64,000 nt of DNA, taken from contig JAAALK010000286.1 in assembly GCA_019279435.1 (NCBI GenBank), positions 28,023,712 to 28,087,711 on the forward strand. Reading direction: 5' to 3'. The notes under the pieces are model-generated. The model searched no databases. It had not been told where the DNA came from and saw only the letters and a program-made list of their open reading frames with translations. Every line of letters begins with the position of its first letter. The stretch's first letter is position 1. The translations under genes and the position numbers were made by a program. Source of the DNA: Zizania palustris. Lineage: Eukaryota > Streptophyta > Magnoliopsida > Poales > Poaceae. Below, piece by piece: positions 42,690-54,713 of the stretch.

Positions 42690-43640
42690 TTGATAATATG
42701 ATAATTCCGGATCCTTAATTGCAGTCTTGATAGCTTCACGTCTTCGGGCAAGTTAGCTTCGCCTTGTAACAATTCCATAATTGAACTCCGTCAATCGGTA
42801 TTTGGTATGTAAAGGACCTCCACAGGAGGGAGTTGGGGTACCGAAGGGGAGGTAAGCTCTTCATAAAAAGCTCCTTCTGGAATATCTATGGCTCCGGCAA
42901 CAACTTTTGCCAAGATATCTGCTTTTGCATTGTAGGTCATGGGATGCTTTGGACAGAGATCCCTAGATATCTGATCTTGCGGTTCTCTTCTAGATATCTA
43001 GCAAGTTGCAGATGCCGAACTTGGAAACTTTTATCAACGTGCCCTTCTACAATCTGAGAATCTGTTTTTATAACAACTCTTGTAGCACCAAGGGCACGTG
43101 CCTTGCGAAGGCCTAGCAAAATTCCTTCGTACTCCGCAATATTATTAGTGGACTTAAAGTTGAGCCTTGCGGAGTACATTGCTTTCTACCCTGAAGGCAA
43201 AATTATCACCGCTCCAGCACCTGCTCTGGATGCTTGAAAATCTCCATCAGAGTATATGGTTCATATTCCTTCATTTGATTCTTCCGGGGGCCATACTGCA
43301 GACGGAGTCCATTCTGCCACAAAATCAGCCACCACTTGTGACTTGATTGTTGTTCTTGCTACAAAGGAGATGCCGAAGGGTGCTAGCTCAACGACCCATT
43401 TTCCAATTCTCCCTGTAGAGTCCTTGCTTTGGAGCATATCTCCAAGAGGATAAGAAGTTGGTATAATTACATTATGTGCAAGGAAGTAATGTCGTAATTT
43501 CCTCGAAGCCATTACTGGAGCATACGCGAATTTTTCCAACTCGGAGTATCTGGTTTTTGCTCTGGATAAGGCTTCTGATACAAAATATACTGTGTTTTGT
43601 ACCAACTTCCCATTGAAATCCATTTCTAGAACAAGAACTG
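42690..43640 (-). pseudogene. Tat-A3 RNase H and second RNase H
   Basis: First block: LVQNTVYFVSEALSRAKTR, SELEKFAYAPVMASRKLRHY, AYPLGDMLQSKDSTGRIGKW. Second block: YSARLNFKSTNNIAEYEGIL, GATRVVIKTDSQIVEGHVDK. Same dual arrangement as Tat-A1. Split between frames. Confidence 0.8.
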
Positions 43641-44580
43641 CACTGATAGCGGAGCCCGTAGCTGCAAGATAGAGGAGAAGAGTTTCATCTGTGATGGGTA
43701 GAGTGAGTGTTGCAAGGTTACTGAGATAATCTTTAATATCATCAAAACTCTTCTAGCACTCCGGTGTCCATACAAAATCTTAGGACCTTTCAAGGCTTTG
43801 AATATTGGGAGGCTCCGCTCTGTAGACCTTGCCAGAAATTTGCTAAGGGTTGCGAGGCGTCCGACAAGGTTCTGAACTTGCTTCAAATTTTCCGGTGGAG
43901 CCATTCTCTGCAGTGCACTTATTTGAGTTGGGCTAGCTTTGACCCCCTTGCTCGAAACTAACTACCCTAACAATTTTCCAGCTTGAGCCCCAAAGATACA
44001 TTTTTTGGGGTTGAGGCGAACTCCACATGCTTGGAGGCTCTCAAAAGTTTCTGCTAAGTCTATACTATGCTGGTGCTTTAAAGCACTCAATATTAAAATA
44101 TCATCCATATAGGCTTCGACAATGCGGCCTATCTAGTGACCTAGAACCTTAGCAATTAACCTTGGAAAAGTTGCCCCGACATTCCTTAAGTCGAAGGGCA
44201 TTCTTACATAGCAAAAGACTCCCGAAGGAGTTACAAAGCTTGTCTTGGCTTCGTCTTCTTGTTTTAACCATATTTGATGATATCCGGAGTACGCGTCGAG
44301 GTATCTCAAAAGCTCGGAGCTGGCAGTGGAGTCGACTAATTGATCAATGTGGGGCATGGGGTAGGGGTCACGTGGGCATGCTTTATTCAGGGATGTAAAG
44401 TCAATGTGCATGTGCCATTTGCTTGAGGCCTTTTACTTGACGAAGATGGGGTTGGTTAACCACACCGTATGAGCCACTTCTCTGATGATCTCGGCCATCA
44501 ACAATTTTTCCACTTCTATTTTAGCAAGGTTTGTCCTCTCTGTTTACAATTTGTGGAGCCCTTGGCGAACAAGTCAATCC
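43626..44580 (-). pseudogene. Tat-A3 reverse transcriptase
   Basis: MHIDFTSLNKACPRDPYPMP, YLDAYSGYHQIWL, VTPSGVFCYVRMPFDLRNVG, catalytic EAYMDDILILS in the segment near 44110 after a stop, then SALQRMAPPENLKQVQNLVG. Stops near 44130 and 43965. Confidence 0.85.
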
Positions 44581-45265
44581 CTTGGGTTGACGAGTAGGCT
44601 ATGTTCAATGATACTTCGGTCAACTCTAGGAATATGTTCGTCAGACCAGGCAAAGACATCCAAATTTTCTCTAACTATTTCTTCCAGCAAAGTAGCAATT
44701 TCTCGAGGCAATTCCTTGCCAAACTGGATGGGATAGTCTTTGCCGTCTTTGACAATGATCTTCATTACAACTTCACCTTCGGGGCTTGGCCTTGGGGAGG
44801 GTATTTTCGTGAATTCACTTGACGCAGGGATATCCTCCGAATGGTCTTGCACACTATTTATTTGTCTAGGATCAAGAGGTGGCCCATGGCCATATTCTGC
44901 CCTTCGTGCTGCAGCTTGGTCACCGAAGACTGTAAGCACTCCTCCTTGTGTGGGCATCTTCAAGCATAGATAATTATGATGTGCCATGGCTCCGAATTGA
45001 TTTAACATGCCCCTTCCGAAGAAAGATATAGGCGTGTTGGACCACTCGGGCATTAGAGTAGATGAGGAGGAGGTCCCAATATGTCCTACTTCATGAACAT
45101 ACTCCCTCCTTTGCCTTTTTGACATGCTGCGCAATGTTCCTCCTCTAGAGATGGGAAGAACCACTCTTTTGTCACGGTCTTCTGTATCTTCTTGCTTCGG
45201 AGGTGGCATAAAACTGGCCACCGAAGGCTGTCTTGGGGCCTCGAAGCTATCTACACGTGCCTCAT
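44574..45265 (-). pseudogene. Tat-A3 protease/RT linker with protease core deleted
   Basis: One open frame from KRVVLPISRGGTLRSMSKRQ through EWSNTPISFFGRGMLNQFGA to LDVFAWSDEHIPRVDRSIIEHSL. Compared with Tat-A1, ISF is followed directly by GRGMLN: the whole protease active-site segment (about 19290-19550 in Tat-A1) is missing, with the frame kept. The N-terminal side is cut by Copia-2 at 45265. Confidence 0.8.
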
Positions 45266-45270
45266 GAGGG
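45266..45270 (+). repeat. Target-site duplication of Copia-2
   Basis: GAGGG at 45266-45270 and again at 60203-60207, a perfect 5-bp match at the exact LTR ends. Confidence 0.9.
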
Positions 45271-47435
45271 TGAGGAGCCATGCTGAAGAGCGTGGGTCTC
45301 ATGGCTCCAGATGTGATGAGTAATTGTAAACGGAAGTCAAAGAGGACACAAAGAGAGGAGAAGACCTGCTGTGTCTGGGCCGCATTGACTCAGGTACACG
45401 GGCAACGAGCGACTGTCGGGCAGAAGGGCCGCGAAGTCGGGCTGGTCCAATCCGGGTACATGGGCTAGGAGCAGCAGAGGATCCACTGGGATGTTGACCA
45501 GGATTGACTCAGGTACATGGGCGGCGAGCGATTGCCGGGCTGAGAGAGCTGCGGAATCGGGCTGGCCCAATCCGGGTACCTGTTGCAAAGTCGGTGGACG
45601 CTTTGTTAGTTTCGGCGCAAAACCGACGACCGCTGATCTTGGATCAGACCGTTGTGGGGCGAAGCCGTAGTCGCTACGAAAGCTCTACTTCCAGATAAGT
45701 CATCAGTAAATAGTAGTTTACTATTTCATCCTTAGGCCCACAGTCAGTCAGTCGAGTCTGTAAAATTTCCTAAGGGCAGTTTGGTCTTTTCCATTTTATT
45801 TCAGCGTCTGTAAAAACCCTAAGGGTCTTTTGGTATTTTCCTAGGCTATTGGGCTGCCTATAAATAGGGCCCCAATCCCTAGGGTCAGGGTTACCCTTTC
45901 TGAAATCACTTTTCTAATACAAAGAGATTGGGTCACTTTTGGTGTTCTTCCTCCCGGTGGTTTTCTCTGCCGCCGTTGTTTCCATCAGGAACGTTAAGAA
46001 ATCGCTGATTAGATTGATTCTCTTTGTCTCGTAGCCATCGTGCGTTGCTGTAGATTTTGTTTCTCGATTTGTGTGTCTTGGTTGGTTCTCGGCTCCGAGT
46101 ATGCTCCAGATAGATTTCTCTTCACTCTGTGGATATCATCGTTTTTATTACTGAGTTACAGAGTTATTTTACTTCCTGCGGAGTTTATCACTTTGTTTTT
46201 GGCAGCGTGATTCGCTATGTTATAGGCTAGCCAGCAGGCTAGAGACAGCCTCTTTGCTGCAGTAGCACTGCTGTGCTGTTTCCATTGAAATCTGATTTGC
46301 TAGCCTTTAGGGCCTGTAATGTAGAGCTGCAGAATTGTTTTACAGTTTCCATGAAAAAGCACAGGCATTTGTGATAATCTCTAAATAGAAAATTGTTCCA
46401 CGCCTGTGCACTGTTTCTTCTTGTGACCGGCTCTTGTATTCGCATCTTTGTATTGGCCATTATTTTTCAACACAACTTTCTACGTGTTAGGCAATCATCT
46501 CATAGGCTTCAACCTATATGGCCTATTCCACGTATAGGTAGCAGAAGAATACTCAGTGCTATCAAAAATTGCAGCCATAAACGTGTGGGTCCCACATCCG
46601 GCTCAGCTAGCTTTGGTTGTAGACTGTCCGCTCTTCGCGCATGATTTGTTTTTACCGGTAGTGTTTCTCTGGAGTTTGCCAGACTTGTGGTTGCGTCAGG
46701 ATTTTTGCACTGTGCGAAGGTAGTTCGACAGCAGGCTTCAGTTCAAGCTTTTCGAAGTTCCGAAGTCCAACTTCGCAGAGTTGCACGCTTCGGTTCAAAG
46801 TATGAACAACTTCGAAGCTTGTGACTCGATCTGGCTTCGCTGCTGACAGTCTCCTGTTTTGTTTCGTTCGAAGATTGTTTCTCTGTTGGCTTCATTTGAA
46901 GTGTGCTGCGAAGTGCTTCTTTTTCCTAGCGTCATTTCTGTCATGGGTCCCACTTTAGTTGCGCTTTCGAAGGCTGCAGTTCAGAGTCTGTTTCTAGCTT
47001 CAGTACTGTAGTTTTCGAAGAAGGCTTCGGCAGCTACACACTTAGCTAAACTATACTGCACGGGCTTCGACAACTTCAGGCTTCACACGATCACCTCGAA
47101 CAGGCTTCGACAAGTACCGAACAGGAGACAACGTCGAACAGTAAGACTCCTCGTTTTACGTGCACTTAGATTAAATTTCTGTGATGATCTATTTCTGTGA
47201 AGCTTGATTCATCCATGTGTTAAATGCTTTGTTAATCTGCCTCTAAGCACTGTATTGGTATTTCTTCATTTAGGACACCGGTCATTTATAGGCTAGATAT
47301 TTTTAGGCTTTGTTGATCTGGTTATTTTTCCTGCTAAGTTTGTTGAGGTGCGTTGGGTGTTGGGAGCAGGCCATTGATTCGATAGAATTTTTAGGCGTCC
47401 ATTCATCCCCTCTGGTCGCTACTTTCGGTCCTACA
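45271..47435 (+). repeat. 5' LTR of Copia-2
   Basis: 2,165 bp, TGAGGAGCCATGCT...GTCCTACA. TATA box at 45859-45866. The last third has many GAAG/CTTC-rich stretches. Confidence 0.85.
45859..45866 (+). promoter_or_regulatory. TATA box of Copia-2 LTR
   Basis: TATAAATA in context TGCCTATAAATAGGGC; the 3' LTR carries the same motif at about 55303. Confidence 0.7.
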
Positions 47436-47437
47436 AG

Positions 47438-47449
47438 TGGTATCAGAGC
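47438..47449 (+). other. Copia-2 primer binding site
   Basis: TGGTATCAGAGC two bases after the LTR (initiator tRNA-Met type). Confidence 0.9.
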
Positions 47450-47500
47450 GTGGTTAGGTTTTTTCCATACCTTAAACGGTTCTAAACCAAGGTAGTGATC

Positions 47501-49911
47501 ATGACTTCTCCTGGAAAGGTCCCGTCCTTGGAAGCTTATGGATATAATTATTGGAAGACTCGCATGCGAGCCTATCTCATGAGCCAAAGCTCGGACATCT
47601 GAGACATTTGTGTTCACGCTACTTTCACAGTGTTACGTGTTGTTGAGTGTAATTCTCCTGATATTATCGCCCAGCATCAGAACAACAACAAAGCGGTGAA
47701 CATTTTGTTTTCTGGTTTAGGTCCCACTGAATTTGAGCGTGTGAGCCATCTCACCACTGCTAGAGAGATCTGGGCTACCCTCCAGGCACACCATGAGGGG
47801 ACAGCCCAGTTCAAGGCTCGGCTCTATTAGACCTACCAGCGTGAATATGAAAATTTCACACAGAAGCCGGCTGAATCTGTTGAAGCTTTGTTTGGTCGTT
47901 TTCAATCGATCATCAACAAGCTTCGGGCCAACAAGGCCGAGGGTGTTCAGTTAGTCTCATATCATGAGCAGGCACTCAAGGTTCTCCATACCTTGGACCC
48001 TAAGATCTGGGAGATCAAGGTATCCTCTATCATTGACAGCACATCTTATGATACCTTGACAATCTCTGAGTTGTTGAGCAAGCTGAAGGCCACTGAGGTT
48101 GATACCCTGTTGAGATCAAATCTCACTGGTTCTGGATCAAAAACCCTGGCCCTTGCTACACCTTCTGCTGACCCCTCTTCTGTGAGCTGTGCTGGGTTCT
48201 CTTTGATGTCTATCACTGAGGACCAACTTGAGTCATTAGGAGATGATGACATGTGTCTGTTAAACAACTGGGTACATCGTGTTTATGACAAGAGAATGTT
48301 CAAAAGACACGACACAAAATCCAAGTGCTTTGAGTGTGGTGATCCAAGTCACTTCATCGCCGACTTCCCCAAGCGCAATGGTCACAAGAAGGGTACCGGT
48401 GGTGGCTTGTACGACTCCAGCAAGCACGACAGCACCTCCTTCACAAAGGGCAAGCCAAAGACCAAATTCTTCAGAAAGGCCCTGAAGGACTACCAGTGTG
48501 AGAACAAGAAGCGCGACAAGGCCTTCTTCGCCGAGATGGAGAAAAGCTACTCCAAGCGGTCCACGTCTTCTTCCTCTTCATCAAGATCAAGCAATGAGGA
48601 GATTGTGATAAGAAAGGGGAAGGACAAGGACGATCCGGTGGTCCTTTGCTTCCTGGCCTTCACGGACAGGTCAAAGAGCCGCTCACATCAACGCCAAAGA
48701 TCCCGCAAGAGCTTCTGCTCAATGGCTCTTGGGGATAAGAAGAGAAGGGCTCCTCCGACGACTCCAACGATGATGACAATGAAAAGGTATCATCGTACGA
48801 ACGTGAAATCGTTGATTTACTTGAAAGTAATCGTCAGGAGTTGAAATATCGGGAAAAACTGCTTAGAGGGGCTAAGAAAATAATAGATGAACTTGAGAGT
48901 GAGCTTGCCGTGGCCAACGGCATAATTGAGAGTCTATCTTCTTCCCCTTGCTTGGGTGATAGTAGTGAGTGCCCAAAGTGTGAGGTGTTGTTGTGTGACC
49001 TGACGACTCTCAAGTCCAGGTACATAGAAAGGGTTGATGAGAGGGATGCTTTGGCCACTGAGCTTGAGAGTGCTCAGCTAGAGCTAAAATATGCTCATGC
49101 CACTGTCGTCGTGCCTTGTGCTGATTGCCCATCCCAACTAGCTAGTTTAGCTGAGCTGAATACCAAGGGCGATGAGAAATTGGGCGATTTGGAGAGAGTT
49201 AGAGCTGAGCTGGAGAAGACTAGGCTAGAGCTTGAGACACTGTCAGTTCCACCCATTGTCTGTGAGAATTGCTTGTGTCTTAGATTAGAGTTGATCAAGC
49301 TGAAAGCCGAGAAGTCTGTCCAGGTTGATAGAGAGTGTGAGACCTGCTTGTCTCAGGTGGAGGTACTAGCTTCCTTGAGAGAGGAGCTAGCTGATGTCCA
49401 AAATGAGAACTTTTACCTCCGTAAGATACTGAGTTGGGTGAGTGCCAGAGAGCCACAGCTCGGCATGATGATCCAGCAGTTTAAGAGGCAGGATGGGTTT
49501 GGGGTAGGCTACACCTACACCAAGGCTGATTTTGAGAGTGCTATTAGCCGGACAGTGGAGTGGAGTAAAATGACTCCTGAACAGAGATACCCCAAGACTC
49601 ACTCCACTGAGTCTTTCTAGGCTAGTCAGCCCAAGGATGGAGTGTTCCAAGAACAGCCTAAAGCTCCACCCAAGAAGCCCATTTGGGTTCCAAAGCCCAA
49701 ACACCTCCGCACTTCTCTAGACTCTCTTCCTAGACCCTCTCACACCAAGGAGACTTCACCCAACACCACCAAACCCAAGAACCACAAGCCTCAACCACAT
49801 CCCAAGAAGCCAACCTACCATTGTGAGTATTGTCAGAGAGACGAGCATCTTGCGGAGTTTTGTTTCAGGAGGAAGCGGGTTGAGAGAGCAGAGAGAGCTC
49901 GTGGTGGCTAG
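47501..49911 (+). pseudogene. Copia-2 gag
   Basis: ATG at 47501 (MTSPGKVPSLEAYGYNYWKT). Stops at 47600 (TGA, Trp expected) and 47828 (TAG), a frameshift between about 48745 and 48840, and TAG at 49618. The first zinc knuckle CFECGDPSHFIADF has lost its last Cys; the second, CEYCQRDEHLAEFC, is intact. A long Glu/Leu-rich coiled-coil region with paired cysteines lies between them, as in Copia-1. Confidence 0.85.
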
Positions 49912-52053
49912 GAGCAGTTCTACCAGCAGGGTGGTAGACTGAGAGTTCCTCGACACGGGGAGAGGCTAGAGGCTAGGCCACGTCGTGTAGGTTGTGGTAG
50001 AGGAGACGATTTTCATGCCCGTGCTCCGGAGGGTGGTGTTCGATCCGGTAGAGCTCCAGGTCATTTTGTATACGGCTCTGGACCTCGTGGCCGAGACTTT
50101 AGGCAGAATCGAGGACCACGCTTTTAGCCGTATTTTGGTCCAAACTCTTATGATGATTTCTGCTTTCCGTCTTTTGAGCAGATGGCTCGACACTAGTTTA
50201 GTTCTTTTACTAAACCTGGTGCAGGACCATTTGCTCCCCCTTACAACCACTGATTGTGCAGGATCGGGGACTGGAGGACATATGGATCATGGACTTAGGA
50301 TGCTCTCGCCACATGACGGGACATCGCAGATGGTTCTCCAGTCTCTCTCCCTCGAGTTCCAAGAAAGGTACACGGTATTGGCTCAATTCGTATCTCTGAC
50401 CAATTCTCTTTGAAGAACATTGCTTTGGTTGGAAATTTGAACTTCAATTTTATTTCTGTTTCTCAACTTCTTGAGGATGGGTTGGAGGTTCGTTTTAAGA
50501 AGGGCAGTTCTTCTGTGGTTGATTCTAGAGGGTCTTTGATTTGCCAGATCTTACCCTTTGGTAAGGTTTTTCGGATTGACTTCTCTAGTTCTTTTGGCCC
50601 TTCTCGTTGTTTAATTGCTCGATCCTCCTCTGAGCTCTGGAAGTGGCATAGGAGGTTGGGCCATTTGAGTTTTGATTTGTTAGTCAGATTGAGCTCTATG
50701 GACCTCATCCGAGGATTGCCCAAGCTTAAGATGGAAAAGGATATAGTTTGGCATCCCTGTCGTCACGGGAAAATGGTTGCCGCTTCTCACTCACCTGTGA
50801 CTCAGGTGATGACGTCATATCCGGGAGAGATGTTACACATGGACATTGTTGGTCCAGCTCAGGTACGCTCAGTCGGTGGGAAGTGGTACGTGCTTGTTAT
50901 CGTTGACGATTTTTCTCAATTCTCGTGGGTTTTCTTCTTGGAGTCTATGGATGAGAATTTTCATTTTGTTCATGACCTGATTTTGAAGCTAAAGAATGAG
51001 AACAATGGTCGGATGCGAGCGATTCGCTCTAACAATGGCTCTTAGTTCAAGAACTCTCAGTTCATCAGCTTCTGTAGTGATCAGGGTCTTGATCATCAGT
51101 TTTCTGCTCCTTACACTCCCCCACAAAACGGTGTTGTGCAACGAAAGAACCGCATGCTAGTCGAGATGGCCAGGACGATGCTCGATGAGCACAGGACTCC
51201 TAGGCGCTTTTGGGCTGAAGCCATGAACACGGCTTGCTATCTGGCCAACCGCATTTTTCTTAGAGCTTACCTAGGTAAGACTTCATATGAGTTGCGGTTT
51301 GGCAGACAACCCAAGGTGAGCCACTTGCGAGCGTTTGGCTGCAAGTGCTTTGTGCTCAAGAAGGGAGGGCATTTGGACAAGTTTGAGTCTCGTTGCTGGG
51401 ATGGAGTCTTTCTTGGTTATGATTTGCGTTCTCGAGGCTTCCGTGTTTGGAACCTCGATTCCCAGCAGCTTGTCGAGACTTGTGAGGTTTCTTTCGATGA
51501 GTCCTTGGCTTCTTTGACTCCTTCTTTTGAGATGTCTGGAGATGGTGAGCTCGAAGAGTCCATCTTCGAGGAAGATGACGATGCTCCAGCTGTTGATGAG
51601 GGTGGGCCATCTGCACTGCCTGTAGAACCCACACCTTCTGAGATTTCGACTGAGGATGAGGGCGGACCTCTCATCACTTCTTCCACTTCGATCGAGCCCC
51701 CTCAGTCAAGTCCAGAGGTGCTACCTGCTGACTCCGATGAGGTGACTTCAGATTACCAGGGATCCCAAGCAGTTCAGCGTGATCACCCCTCAAAGCTCAT
51801 CATCGGTGATTTGTCTGAATGGACTTTGCGCTCTTCTGTTCACTCTCTTGCTATGTTTGCTGAATCTGCCTTTGTGGCATCTTTTGAGCCCAGAGATGTT
51901 TCTCATGCTATTTCTGATTTGAATTGGATTAATGCCATGCAAGAAGATCTTGAGAATTTTGTCCGCAATCGGGTTTGGACACTAGTTGAGCTGCCACCCG
52001 GATGCAACCCCATAGGCACCAAGTGGGTGTTCAAAAACAAGCAAGGTGAATAA
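49912..52053 (+). pseudogene. Copia-2 protease and integrase
   Basis: The protease region near 50262-50360 is out of frame and reads IMDLGCSRHMTG, with Leu for the Ser of the active-site DSG. Integrase: LWKWHRRLGHLSFDLLVRL, HPCRHGKM, HMDIVGPAQV (Asp), RSNNGS then TAG (second Asp changed to Asn), QNGVVQRKNRML (catalytic Glu changed to Gln). Then SYELRFGRQPKVSHLRAFGC and an acidic linker to the TAA at about 52051. Catalytically dead. Confidence 0.85.
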
Positions 52054-52059
52054 GGGGTT

Positions 52060-53338
52060 GTGGTGCACAACAAAGCTCGACTAGTGGCTCAGGGTTTTTG
52101 CCAAAAAGACGGTATTGACTTTGAGGAGACTTTCGCTCATGTTGCCCGTCTTGAGTCCATTCACATTATTTTAGCTTTTGCCGCTTCGAAGGGTTTTAAG
52201 CTTTTTCAAATGGATGTCAAGAGTGCTTTTCTGAACGGGTACATAGAGGAGGAGGTCTATGTTAGGTAGCCCCCCAGTTTTGAGAACCCTAAGTTTCCTC
52301 GACATGTTTTTAGGCAGCAAAAAGCTTTATATGGTCTTAAGCAAGCCTACAGGGCTTGGTATGACCGGTTAAAGTTGTTTTTGTTGGGGAAGGGCTTTGT
52401 GATGGTTTCTGTGGATAAAAATCTTTTTCTGCTCAGAGATTCATCAGATTTCTTGGTTGCTCAGTTATACGTGGACAATATCATTTTTGTTGGTACTACT
52501 GATGCTCTTGTGACCAAGTTTTCTGAGCAGATGCACAGTGAGTTTGATATGAGCCTCATGGGTGAGCTCAAGTACTTCCTAGGGCTCCAGATCAAGCAGA
52601 CCAAGGATGGCACCTTCATCCACCAGGGTAAGTACACTCGGGACATGTTGAAGAAATTCGACTTTGGTGGAGAGCTGAAGCCTCAGATGACCCCAATGGG
52701 AACATCTAGGAGCCTGGACAAGGACGAGAGCGGTGTCAAGGTCAACGAGAGAGAGTTTCGAGGGATGATCGGTTCGTTGTTGTACTTGATGGCAACGAGG
52801 CCAGACATACAGTTCGCCGTGGGACTGTGCGTGCGGTTCCAGTCTTCACCACGTGCGTCTCATCGACAGGCTGTCAAGCGCATTTTCAGGTATCTCACCT
52901 ATGCCCCGGATCTAGGCCTTTATTATTCAGCATCATCATCTCTTGGTTTATCTGGCTTTTCGGACGCTGACTTTGGTGGGTGTCGGTTGGATCGCAAGTC
53001 AACTTTCGGTACTTGCCAGTTTCTTGGTTCTTCTCTTGTCTCTTGGTCTTCTCAAAAACAGTCTGGAGTTGCACTTTCGACCACTGAGGCTGAGTATGTA
53101 GGTGCTGCTAGCTGCTGCTCACAATTGGTTTGGATGATTTCCACATTGCGAGACTTTGGGTTGTTCTTTCCTACTAGAATTCCTCTGTTTTGTGATAGCA
53201 CCAGTGCAATTAGTGTTGGGAAAAACCCTTGTTCATGTTGATACCCATCATCAGTTGGCTGACATTTTCACCAAACCCCTAGATCAGTCTACCTTTGAGC
53301 GTTTACGAGGGGATTTGGGTGTTGTGTATCCTTTTTAG
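52060..53338 (+). pseudogene. Copia-2 reverse transcriptase and RNase H
   Basis: KARLVAQGFCQKDGIDFEET, MDVKSAFLNGYIEEEVYVR then TAG at 52267-52269 (Copia-1 has Gln), a catalytic box reading YVDNIIF instead of YVDDIIF, and RNase H SDADFGGCRLDRKSTFGTC, STTEAEYVGAASC. A deletion removes about 30 residues between SVGKNP and HVDTHHQLADIFTKPLD and shifts the frame. End at 53338. Confidence 0.85.
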
Positions 53339-54713
53339 GATATTTTGAGTCAGTTTTCTTTCTTCTTTACTCTTTTCTTGAGTCTTTTTGTGTGTGTTCA
53401 TATCATACATACTCACATATCACACTTTGAGCTTGCTTCTGTTATATGATCGAACTGCTTTACTTATTCTAGCTGGTACATGCTTTTGATTACTTGTCGA
53501 TGATCATGCTTTGCTTCAGTTCACATGATATGTCTGATATCTATCATATGCATGGCTTTTATGCTTTAAAATTGAAAAATGATCACCATTGCCTCTGGTA
53601 ACTAGCATGTGTAGGCTGAATGCTTTTGCTATCTGTTACATGCCTTGTAGCTAGTTCCTCACTTAGATGCAGATATGCAACTTGGACATCTATATTGCTT
53701 TAACATGGAAAATGTGCTATAGAAATGAATGAAAAATCCATGCCTTTTTGTGCATAATTTGAAAATATCCAAGAGGGTTTGCTTTGTCGCATTGCATTGT
53801 TCTGGACTGCGTACCGTAGCACTTTGGTATGAACTAGGACAGTGTAGTGTATGCCAAGAACAATGTCTTAAGCTTCTGATGGTCTAGTTTTGGCCTAGGC
53901 TTGACTTGGTCGGTTAGCATAAGGTTTGACATGCAAATAACCCCTGACAAAAATGAAAAAGGAAAAAGAAAAAGCCTGAAAATTAAAAAGATAACAAGTT
54001 TGTTGAAGCACTTTGTTTTGGACAATGCTTATCTTGCTAGATATCAGTTAGCTTTCGTATCTCATGCTTTACCTTGCTTGTCAACTAGAAAATGTGGTGA
54101 TGCTTTTGTTTGCGAAAATTGAAAAATGCATGCTAATGACTTTCTTTAGATATCATCTGTTGCACTCAACATGCCATGTTTCTTAGTCAGTATGTCTTTT
54201 GCTATACCTGTTAGATGTTGTAATTGCAGTCAATCATATCTGAGAAGCATGCTTTTTACGCTTCACCTGCACCCCAGTTGCATTCATTGCATATTTTGAG
54301 GGAGAGTGTCATTTCAAGGGGAGTCTGTGTCTCTTCAGAGCGCATTTAGTCTCGCTTGATGAGTCCAATTGTCAACAAGGGGAGAAATTTTGGGAGAAGA
54401 GTTTAAGGGGGAGTTTTGGCTTTCTCTGGGATTTGTTTCAGGGGGAGTTTTTGTCCCGTTTGTCCTTACTCTTTGGATATACTTGTTTATAATTCTGAGA
54501 TTGCACTCGTTTTGAGCATTTACTTTTGGTTAACCATAATGACCACTCTCGTGCTTTTGTTCGGCTTTCGGTCATTAGGGTTAAACTTTTATTTTACATT
54601 CTTCTTCTCTATTTTTTTTCTTGTGCTTTGTTTTCTTTGTTTCCACATGTGTTCGGAGGTACTGGAGAGCTGATGAAGAGAAGTGTTGACAATGCACTCA
54701 TCAAGGGGGAGAT
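53339..54713 (+). other. Copia-2 3' untranslated region with several PPT-like runs
   Basis: About 1.4 kb, AT-rich. The last 400 bp repeat AGGGGGAG/AAGGGGAG motifs (near 54300, 54380, 54405, 54440 and 54704), the last (AAGGGGGAGAT) directly before the 3' LTR. A short hydrophobic frame at 54416-54673 is best explained by T-rich composition. Confidence 0.65.

Noticed and set aside
45271..47435. Host promoter and 5' exon near the TATA box at 45859
   Set aside because: The whole stretch is repeated at 54714-56647 as an LTR with a perfect target duplication.
47438..47449. tRNA gene fragments
   Set aside because: TGGTATCAGAGC motifs are primer binding sites next to LTR ends; no cloverleaf-length sequence surrounds them.
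54416..54673. Env-like ORF in the Copia-2 3' region with hydrophobic segments
   Set aside because: Only 85 codons, T-rich sequence, overlaps the PPT-like motifs, and no equivalent exists in Copia-1.
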